This document shows positions 56,189 to 64,000 of a stretch of DNA of 64,000 bases, piece by piece. A model generated the notes under the pieces. It did no database searches and had not been told where the DNA came from. It saw only the letters and a program-made list of their open reading frames with translations. The position numbers and the translations under genes were made by a program. Every line of letters begins with the position of its first letter. Position 1 is the stretch's first letter. Source of the stretch: Arabidopsis thaliana (Eukaryota; Streptophyta; Magnoliopsida; Brassicales; Brassicaceae); contig NC_003070.9 of NCBI RefSeq assembly GCF_000001735.4, positions 7,688,001 through 7,752,000 of the forward strand. The letters are read 5' to 3'.

Positions 56189-57744
56189 ATGAGTTTCTTG
56201 TGGGATATTATGCCCATTGATAAGCATCTGTCAACTGTTCCAGAAACCGAAGGTTGTCAGCAGAGAATCGAAACTAGGATCTGTGCTTTGCCTGACGATT
56301 TGCTCTTGCAGATCTTGCCTCACGTCCCAACAAAAGAGGCAGTCGCCACTTCAATCTTGTCCAAACAATGGCGTTATGTCTGGCTGATGCTGCCTAAACT
56401 CGAGTTCAAAGACGAAGGCAGCGAGAGCGTTGGGTGGTTTATTAAAAAGTCATTGCAACTCCATAAGGCACCGAAACTAGATTGTTTGATTGTCGAACTC
56501 GGTCCACATTGTCCTATTGACGTCGATGTCAGAAAGTGGGTTGAGAACGCAGTTAATAGAGATGTTAAAGATTTAGATTTCACGCTCCTCTGGAGCGCAG
56601 CGCCTACAAGCTTTCCTAAGAGCCTTTACACATGTGACACGCTCGTTTGTTTAACTCTATCCAACCAGATTCTGGTGGATGTGTCTTCCCCGGCTAGTCT
56701 ACCATCTCTCTTAGATTTGAGTCTTCATTACGTGGTGTATAAAGACGATGGCTCTCTTGTTAGGCTCTTATCAAGTTCCCCTGTTCTCAAGAGGCTGAGT
56801 GTGCATAGTCATGAGGATGACAACTTAAAAACCTTTACCGTGAAAGTTTCTTCCTTAGAATCATTAAATTATGATGAGAATTGGCTCAAGGATGAGGTAG
56901 AGGATAATGAGGTTGATGAGGTAGTGGATAATGAGGTAGAGGTTGATGATCTCAATGGATCGTTGGTAATAGATTCCCCTGCATTAAAAGAATTGCACTT
57001 ATCTGAGGTTTGGGACTATTGCTTGATAGAGAATATGTCTTTCCTTGACGAGGCATTCATCAGCAATGTTCCTTACCCCGATGAAAAGTTTCTGAGATCT
57101 CTTTCTTCTGTCAAACATCTCTTCTTACTGTTTAGCAAATCAATGGTAGCTATATTATATATCTCTGTACCTCTTCTTTGTTCCTTGTTGCTTAACCAAC
57201 TATAATATTAATTTTTTTCTATCACACGCAGGTTGCATGCTGTAACGCCATCAAGTTCTCCTGGCTCATAGAGTTTTACTTTTTTCCAATTAGTTTGGTA
57301 GATTGGTTGATGCCGCTTATGTTTTTGCTTCAAAATTCTCCTAAACTTAAAACTCCTACGATTGACAATGTAAGTTTTCCATCCTCCTTAAAAATAAGTG
57401 CATCTAGTTTTGATGAACTTAATATATTGTACTGATACCAGGACTTCGAGTGTCTCTCACTTTCCTGGAACCAGCCGAGTTCTATTCCCGGATGCTTGTT
57501 GTCTCATCTAGAGACCTTTAGGTGGAGAGGCTATGGAGGAAGAGAAGATGCGAAAAAACTACTGATGACATACATTCTCGCTAACTCAAAGTGTTTAAAG
57601 ACAGTGGAGATCTCCCTCTTAGCAACCTGCAATCTTGAAGAGACACAAAAGGAGTTAAAATCTATGCCTAGGATTTCACAATCATCTCAACTTCTAATCT
57701 CCACTAAAAAGTTATGGAGAATTAACGAAAGAACTTATCTTTGA
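56189..57744 (+). CDS. F-box/LRR/FBD protein, three exons
   Basis: Exons 56189-57145, 57232-57369 and 57442-57744, all in phase 0, giving 465 aa with the ATG at 56189 (MSFLWDIMPIDKH). The frame is open upstream to 56102 but without an ATG. The F-box lies near residues 26-65 (RICALPDDLLLQILPHVPTK, then LSKQWRYVW). Leucine-rich repeats follow (LVCLTLSN, LPSLLDLSL, LKRLSVHS, LKELHLSE). An acidic insertion with an internal repeat (EDNEVDE, VDNEVEVDD) sits near 247-270. The C-terminal FBD domain starts LLSHLETFRWRGY and contains NSKCLKTVEI. A likely SCF substrate adaptor; fits At1g22000. It shares architecture with the gene at 52530 but is clearly diverged in sequence. Confidence 0.88.
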
Positions 57745-58019
57745 TATATATTGTTACTAATCTATTTGTTTAAACTATCATTTAATGATTCCGTTTAGTT
57801 AATTACGAGTTCATACATAGATAATACTACTTTTTAAAAACCTCAATTGCTAGGTTACCTATATTCGAGAGAACAAAACTTTAGAGATGATGGAATTCTC
57901 AGTAGCAGCAGATATCCAGACTGTTTTCACAAGAACTGAATGAGAGACTTATGCTGACAAGCTCCACAAGATTTGCAGAAATCTTAAGTGAATCTGAAAA
58001 AGTCTTCTATAGAAAAAAT
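57745..58019. other. 3' flank of the F-box gene
   Basis: Expected 3' UTR, then the first decayed traces of the coiled-coil pseudogene. Confidence 0.4.
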
Positions 58020-59620
58020 ATTTCAATTTCTAATGGCTGCAGATGTTCAGCTTATGTTTACAAAGATCCAGTCTGACATATGTATCAATGACCTTGCAGA
58101 ACAACTTAACTGCTGCTCTAATAGCCACCTTGTACACAGTTGTGGAATCTTTCCTTAAGCATTTTCTAGTCAACGAAACTTGAAGTCTTAAAGTCTGAGC
58201 TAGAGTCTTCCATGGCTAAAAGTAGAGCTCTTGGTGATAGAAATGATGAAATGTCAGTTGAACTCGAAGAGCACGCAACTAGGGATGAGAATGCAGAAAG
58301 AAGTTACTCTAAGAGAAGCTTATGTGCTCCTGAGGTCGAGCAATTGAAATATTTTCTGTTTGGGTATGAAGAAGAAATATTTGACGGTGTTAAAAGCTGA
58401 GGCGGAAATTACAGTTGAGAAACTAAAAGATAAACTAACCGCGCTATATGGGCAAGGTGCCAGTGAGCTTGAAACACTGAAAAATAGGTGCAGTGATCTC
58501 ACTCAGAAGCTCTCTGAGCAGATTTTGAAAACAGAAGAGTTCAATGCAATCGCGCTCGTGAGAAGGCCGACTATAAAGCCCCACTAACTCCACAGCAGGA
58601 GTCGTTGAGAATCATTTTCATCAAGGAACAGTATGACACCAAGCTGCAGGAACTTTAATATCAACTGACCATGTCCAAGAAGCATGGTGAGGAACTTCTG
58701 ATGAAATTACAAGATGCCATTGATGAGAATGAAGCTAGGAAAAAGGCACAATCCAGCCAATTAAAGAGAACTAAAGAGCTGGAGGATAAAATATTGGAAC
58801 TGGAAGCTGATCGACAATCTGTTATCTATGATAAACGTGAGAAAACCACGGCTTATGACATGATGAAGGCAGAGCTGGATTGCTCATTATTAAGCCTTGA
58901 GTGCTGCAAAGAAGAAAAACAGAAGCTTGAAGCTATTCTGCAACAATGCAAAGAGGAGAGTTTGAAAATGTCCAAAGAGCTAGGATCAAGGAGAGAATTA
59001 GTACAACGTTGCAGCTCTCATAAAAATATTGAGATGGAAGAAAATGATAGATTGGACATGGATGATCAAATGTCGGAGTTGGATGACAATAATACAACTG
59101 CAGTCTCTTCAGGCGAACCATAAGCAAAGGAAAGTTACTTGTTTTGATCATCAGTCCCAGGTCAGTAATTCAGGTAACCCTCAGTTGGATCCCGTTTGGT
59201 AGTTAAGAACATTCAAGTTCATGGTATCATAGACCTCCTGTTAAAATTAGTTATGCTCCAACCAGTGATGTTAATAGCGAAGAAAGCCTAGCTTTAATCA
59301 ATGATAATTTCAGGGCAGAGACCTTAAGGTCTAGCATGGATCACCTAAACAATGAGGTAATGCTGGATCAAGGGTTAAAATTTTCTAGTTAAAATAATAG
59401 GAAATGTTAATATCAGTGACGTAGTTTGGATTGGATGATAATTCTGAATTACACTATCTGCATGTTGGTTAGTAGAAAGATTCGTCATTGGATCTTTTAT
59501 TTGTCATTTGTACAGCTAGAACGGATGAAGATGATAATAATTTAGACACCAGATTTCCAGGTTTGGAACAGGAGCTGATACAGTTGCGTGAGGTTATAGA
59601 TAGCTTAATGTAATCGTTGT
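58020..59620 (+). pseudogene. Decayed partial copy of a long coiled-coil protein gene (At1g22060-like)
   Basis: Several plus-strand frames in series encode coiled-coil pieces separated by stops and frameshifts: DVQLMFTKIQSDICINDLA (from 58040), KAEAEITVEKLKDKLTALYG (58390 on), a 150-codon open block from 58671 (KKHGEELLMKLQDAID, then KILELEADRQSVIYDKREKT), ETLRSSMDHLN (59330) and TRFPGLEQEL (59550). I recognise these as parts of the large At1g22060-type protein (sporulation-specific-like, EEIG1/EHBP1 N-terminal family), whose gene lies some tens of kb further along the chromosome. The remnant covers only an internal part and lacks the N-terminal domain. The 58671 block alone could be mistaken for a gene. 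Confidence 0.75.
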
Positions 59621-61206
59621 TTATTCAGATATGGGGATCTCGAAAAGATGAAGTATATTTTCTGTATTGTATTAGAAAAACTGAAAACCTTTAATTAAAA
59701 GAATGAAAAGCTTAGTTGAGGATAAGAACACACAGATATAATGGTGGCATGTCTTCTTCATTACTAATAAATCTTATGTTATTTCACTATTAGTGAAAAT
59801 TGTATATTACACCCTTTAAACAGTATCTAAAAGCCACATTTATATATACCAATTCTCATAGTCTATCTTCTGTTGTGGGACTGAGGAAAAAAGTGGCGAA
59901 ACTTCCCAACAATTTCCCTCCTCCTCAGCAGGTGGGCAATCCCATATGACCTATATTGACAAGTGGACACCACATAGAATTATGGTATCAACAACACATC
60001 ATCTTTTTGATTTTTTTTTAATCAAAAAGCATCGACAAGACGTAATCAAAAGTAGATAGACATACCTTCAAGTGTTTCCAATAAGAGCTAGTATTCTTCC
60101 GCACGTGAGTTATGATACCGTCCTTAAGAATCCGACTATGTACCCCTTGAGTGGTATGCCAACAATCATGTTTGTCCATTGTGCCGTTTACAGTAATCAT
60201 GTGAAAATTAGAATTAATACCAAGTGATGACCGTATAATTAATACCATGCAAACTCTATGAGGTTAGCAATTCTACTATCTCAAAAAACTACCACTCACA
60301 CATTCAAGTGACTAAATTGTGTTTGATACAGAAATCATACTAGTTTATCATCAAAATTATGTACTGAATTTGTGTAATACTAATACTATTGATTCAAACC
60401 TAATAAACTAGCGTTTATATTGGAACAAATAGTGAATGAACTTTTGGTTAGTTTCCAATACACCAATCTTCAAAAATCCTTATAATGGCAAACTCACAAA
60501 AGCAAATCTCTTCTTTAAATATAGCAGATAATTCCAATGTTTTATCTAGACACTTTTCTTTTGGTTGCGATAGATTCTCCCCAACAAAATACACTTTTTG
60601 GAGTTTTAATTTATTAATCTTCGTTTTTTTATAAAGGAGTTTTATTAATCTTGCTTAGTTACTATTGGTCGCTCACCTAGATTTTTATTAGTCTATAAAA
60701 CTATAATAGTCAAGAAAAATATATATAATGAATCAATATTACGTAGAAAAAACGATTTGGCAAAAAAAATCATGTCGTCATTTTAATTGGTTTAAAATTT
60801 TTTACGTTATTTTAATTATAGTTTAAACTCTACATACATGAATGAATATACATACACACATGATATTGATACTAAGATGACGTGAATATCATCATCTGTC
60901 TTGACAATTTAGCTAGTGAATCCCAGAGATTCAAATGTTGAGATCTTTCAGAAGCTGCCAAAAGTGTGGAACTTAATTGATTCAATCCACATAAAAAAAT
61001 TAATAGCATACTTAGTTAAGTTAAAGATCCACAAGCATGGTTGAAAAAGTTCCAACAAAAATTACCTTGTAACTTGTAAGAGAAACCTCTAGTCTTTTTT
61101 TATTATTATAAAAAGCTTAAATGTTTTTTTACCTAAAATATTCCTCCAAAATTATGATGGCTCCATTTGCCTATAATATGGTAACATCAACATTATATAA
61201 TGTAGG
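59621..61206. other. Intergenic with gene fragments
   Basis: AT-rich. Contains the short RING remnant at 60143-60212, listed separately. Nothing else recognised. Confidence 0.45.
60143..60212 (+). pseudogene. Remnant of a RING-D gene 3' end
   Basis: TCATGTTTGTCCATTGTGCC (60166-60185) encodes HVCPLC, the last two zinc ligands of the RING in the gene at 37972 (38548-38570) and of the remnant at 62396. The match extends about 70 bp and has no open frame upstream. Confidence 0.6.
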
Positions 61207-61290
61207 ACTCAAGAACAGGTCAGCGAGAGATTAAATACTCGTACATGTCACAACAAACGCAGTTGAGACTAGATGGAGTCTTTTGACCTC
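61207..61290 (-). pseudogene. Remnant of an F-box gene (LRR part)
   Basis: About 84 bp match 53544-53628 in the F-box gene at 52530, including CTCAAGAACAGG, CGTACATGTCACAA and GAGTCTTTTGA. This is the part encoding [17 protein letters not shown] and GCPVLEE. No reading frame survives. Confidence 0.7.
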
Positions 61291-61481
61291 TCCAAGATTA
61301 GAGAGAGTCTTTTGATCTAAAACATAATTAAAAAAAAGAAAAGAAATTTACGTTAGATAAATATTAGAGTAAGAATCGGAACCATAATAATTATCTGTAA
61401 ACAGAAAATCCTATAATTAGTACCAAACACAAAACTGAACAAAATCCGATTAAACCCTAGATCCAATCCCTAGAAGAGTCC

Positions 61482-61492
61482 ACCGCCTCTAT
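61482..61492 (+). promoter_or_regulatory. Putative TATA box of the RING-less paralogue
   Basis: CTCTATAAATA about 80 bp upstream of the ATG at 61571, followed by an AAACCCTAAA leader as in the RING-D gene at 37972. Confidence 0.5.
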
Positions 61493-61570
61493 AAATATAA
61501 AGTAAATAATTAGAGGACAACGTTGCAACAAGGAGAAGAAACCCTAAAAGCATATCTCGTATTCTTTGTA

Positions 61571-62062
61571 ATGGTCGAAAAAGTATCCATCAAGCATGAA
61601 ATCAACTACAATCCTAAACCTGAAGACGCAGGACGAATCAAAGTCTATGTGAGTATCCTAATGTCGGAAGATCCTATAAGAGATCGTCGACCAATACTAA
61701 CATTCTCTTTGCCTGCCAAAGAATTTCGGGATAGCTTCCCGAGTTATAGATGGGAACAACTGAATTGCTTAGAGGACGATGAACGTATCGATGTCTCTCA
61801 GGTTGATTTAGCGAGGAGGGAACTCAGTAGACTTGTCACCCACCTCATGTTATACTTGCATAACTATCAAGATTGTGCTCTGTCAATTTATATTACCTTT
61901 AAGTTCATTAGTCGTACTCGTGTTAGGATTCTTGAACAGTGTGTACTATCGGAAATGACGACGACGTCGAGGATATTCGAAGACGAAAAGGATATGTGGC
62001 TCCCAGTCGATGAGAGCGTAATGGGCATCGAAGAGCCTAACTGGAACATCTTTCACTTGTAG
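61571..62062 (+). CDS. Paralogue of the RING-D protein lacking the RING
   Basis: A 163-aa frame. The ATG at 61571 is preferred over an upstream TTG because MVEKVSIKHEINYNPKPEDAG aligns with the start of the protein at 37972. It covers the N-terminal domain only (IKVYVSI, then FSLPAKEF, then ARRELSRLVTHLMLYL, like LTERICKSISMVDSS). It ends EPNWNIFHL with no zinc-binding residues. A ruined RING exon lies about 330 bp downstream (62396-62575). It may be a truncated but expressed protein or a young pseudogene; the promoter elements are kept. Confidence 0.55.
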   Translation: MVEKVSIKHEINYNPKPEDAGRIKVYVSILMSEDPIRDRRPILTFSLPAKEFRDSFPSYRWEQLNCLEDDERIDVSQVDLARRELSRLVTHLMLYLHNYQDCALSIYITFKFISRTRVRILEQCVLSEMTTTSRIFEDEKDMWLPVDESVMGIEEPNWNIFHL

Positions 62063-62395
62063 AAAAGGAAACACAACAAAAGTGTTAATCTCCTTATTGC
62101 TATAGAATTTAGATTTGTTTCTTTTCCCTTTTTTTTTTTGTTTTGGTGTTATGTTTTCTTATAAATAAGGCTGAAGCTCGTTTGTGAACTTCATCCAAGA
62201 GTTTGGAGGGGATTTAGGGTTTATCAAGAAGAGACATTTGGGAGTTGTTGGTTTGGTGTTTGTTTGAACTTCATCCAAGAGGTTGAAGCTCATTTTTCTT
62301 ATGTTGTTTTCTATTATCTTAATAAAGGTTTTGAGTTTTTGAATTGGTTCTTAGCTCTAATAAAGCACCACTGATATCCGATTTAGAATGCCAAG
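62063..62395. other. Spacer between N-terminal frame and RING remnant
   Basis: 3' UTR-like sequence with a direct repeat (TGAACTTCATCCAAGAG at about 62185 and 62266). Nothing else seen. Confidence 0.5.
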
Positions 62396-62575
62396 TAAAT
62401 TATACAAGAAGATGAAGTCTAAGCTCCCACAAAATTTCGTTTTGATGAGTTTAAAATGGGGAAAGAGTTGTGACTTTACCCTGTGGACACGAGTTTGACG
62501 ATATATAATTGTATCCTCGAGTTGTTTGCCAACAAATCATGTTTGTCCATTGTGCAGTTTCGTGTTACCATGTGA
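62396..62575 (+). pseudogene. Ruined RING-D domain
   Basis: Sequence matches the C-terminal third of the RING-D gene at 37972. One frame reads FDEFKMGKEL and another VTLPCGHEFDD, then an in-frame TAA (62510-62512). Later, a third frame carries CATGTTTGTCCATTGTGC, where one base is missing from the CPLC codons. At least two frameshifts plus a stop separate the pieces. Confidence 0.75.
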
Positions 62576-63224
62576 TAGTTAGATGAACCAGTACTCGGGT
62601 GAAACTAGATCTAGAATTTAGTTCAATTGTTTAAGGGTTTTCAATCTTTGGCATTTTAAAAGTGGAGTTTTAAATAAAGTAATTGGCACATGTAATCGAG
62701 TACTGTTTCTCTATTCCTCAAAAATAAAGATTGCTCATCTTTCTTTCTTGTTTTGGTTTCAAGGTTAATATACAGACTGAAATTATAATAGTTGGGTTCC
62801 CTTAGGTAAATGATGTTACATTTAAGAAAGTTGCATAAGCTAGTGATTGTGATTGTTGTACAAGTTGCTGAGGTAATTGAGATGGTGGTGTTGCTGCAAG
62901 TTAGATGACTCGAAATCACGAAACGAAAGAGATATGAGAGTATATGAGGACTCCATCGGATAAATTCAATATGAAATTTCAAAAACTACATAGTCACCAT
63001 TAAGAAATAGAATTGTTCATATCGAGCAAAATGTTTATAAGAAGCAAGTATGTCACGTCTGTATCTATAGAAAGTCTCATTCTTTCTTTTTAGTTTTTAT
63101 TTTTCCACAAATAAAACGAGAATATTGAACTAAAAGGTCTTCCTCAGCGTCTTTTCTCACATTTGTATACCTTTTGGTTCTTTACAAAACAAAATGTTCA
63201 TCTTCTCTTGTGTCTTTCTCCGAT
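62576..63224. other. Intergenic, 3' flank of the galactosyltransferase gene
   Basis: No gene recognised; the minus-strand frame at 62656-62982 has no similarity I can name. Confidence 0.45.
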
Positions 63225-64000
63225 CTAAGAGAGTTTTAAATTTGCGTCCCACACAGCTTTACTACCTTCACCACACATCACATGAACCATCCACATTCTA
63301 TCGACTGATCTGCATACTCCACTACACTTCCAGTCAAATGTAGCCACACACATTTCGCCAGCCTCTGCCCTCATTTCACAGTCTTTGGGAAAGAGAGAAA
63401 TAAAAGGAGAGTAAGAATATGAGAAAAACTCAATTATCTTTTTTTTTTTACTAACTTCTTGAGGCATATTAAAAAAAGGAAGAAGAAATTTTACCTGGAG
63501 GAGTACCACAACAGAAATTACGATCATCGATTTGCTCAACCTCAAGACCGATAAACCATGACCCGAGTGTCACATCTTCATTTGCATACTTATGCAAAAT
63601 TGGCCTGCGAAGTCAAACATCAAATGTTATGTTTGGTTGATACTCATTTCCCTTGGTAAAACATATCTTACCTTGTCGAAAATCCAAAAACCATAAAGTT
63701 GGTCACTTACTGGTTGTTAGATATGTATGTGGCAAGATCCTTTGATATGGCATAAATCTGTCCCGTAGCATGTCGGAAATATTTGTTACCTTCTTCTCCA
63801 AATTTCCAAAACTCGGGTTCACGGTACTTGGCCGTCCTACACATTTTGAGAAAAAACTGGTTAGAAACCCAAATAAATAGAATAGAATATTCAAAAAAAT
63901 GATATAACAACACACACATTAGGATTATTACTTTTTGGTAAGGACAGGACCGGATTTCATACATCCAATGTAGACCCTTGGCTTAGAACGGTGACTTGCT
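63225..64000 (-). CDS. GT31 beta-1,3-galactosyltransferase, C-terminal exons (5' end outside window)
   Basis: Golgi type II glycosyltransferase family (DUF4094/Galactosyl_T, CAZy GT31) that adds beta-1,3-galactose to glycans such as arabinogalactan proteins. Exons in the window, minus strand: from beyond 64000 to 63932, then 63836-63711, 63604-63495 and 63382-63225. The joined frame reads [18 protein letters not shown], then a block with [20 protein letters not shown] and [12 protein letters not shown], then [20 protein letters not shown] with the [10 protein letters not shown] junction, and ends [15 protein letters not shown], then [16 protein letters not shown]. The conserved EDV of the catalytic domain (in NEDVTLG) and the C-terminal cysteines are present; the DXD motif would lie off the window. 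Fits At1g22015 (DD46/B3GT5, recalled). Confidence 0.9.

Noticed and set aside
58671-59123. 150-codon coiled-coil open frame as an independent gene
   Set aside because: Flanked on both sides by in-order fragments of the same parent protein in other frames, so it is part of a pseudogene.

Overview
The window is nuclear DNA of a flowering plant, almost certainly Arabidopsis thaliana. It is AT-rich, most genes have several exons with short GT-AG introns, and three proteins are recognisable on sight: LEC1, PIP5K1 and DREB26/ERF012. Gene order and content fit chromosome 1 around At1g21900 to At1g22015. Locus numbers here are recalled, not looked up.

Layout. 0-5 kb: a decayed LINE scrap, then p24delta5 (minus strand), an ER/Golgi cargo receptor with a GC-AG intron. 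5-16 kb: intergenic DNA around the intronless DREB26 gene, plus a small inverted-repeat MITE. 16-18 kb: a two-TM protein with eight MORN repeats (minus). 18-25 kb: a long inverted repeat, then a tandem duplication of about 1.7-2 kb carrying two nearly identical secreted Cys-rich (thionin-like) genes; one copy holds a 274-bp insertion. 25-26.3 kb: a small two-exon membrane protein.

26.6-36.4 kb is the most dynamic part. A unit encoding a small unknown membrane protein is present three times in the same orientation. Copy A has a solo LTR just after its stop codon. Copy B is frameshifted and has a full Ty1/copia element inserted 229 bp upstream of its ATG. Copy C is intact. Solo and complete elements belong to one family and each has its own perfect 5-bp target-site duplication. 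The complete element is dead: it has a stop inside the gag zinc knuckle and a 236-bp insertion in the integrase region, part of which is plastid ndhF DNA. All three copies share palindromic AACCATGGTT-type motifs upstream.

37-42 kb: a minisatellite of seven 27-29-bp units carrying E2F-like motifs lies just upstream of a RING-D gene; then LEC1 (minus), a seed-development NF-YB subunit. 42-50 kb: a frameshifted relic of the thionin-like family, then PIP5K1 (8 exons, 752 aa), the second eight-MORN-repeat protein here. 52-58 kb: two divergent F-box/LRR/FBD genes of 465 aa each. 58-62.6 kb: a gene graveyard with a decayed copy of a long coiled-coil gene (At1g22060-like), an F-box scrap, and a relative of the RING-D gene that kept its N-terminal domain but whose RING is ruined. 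63.2 kb to the end: the 3' exons of a GT31 beta-1,3-galactosyltransferase (minus).

The genes do not form one pathway; this is ordinary plant euchromatin. The notable content is local duplication, decay and insertion. No RNA genes, CRISPR arrays or bacterial-type systems were seen.
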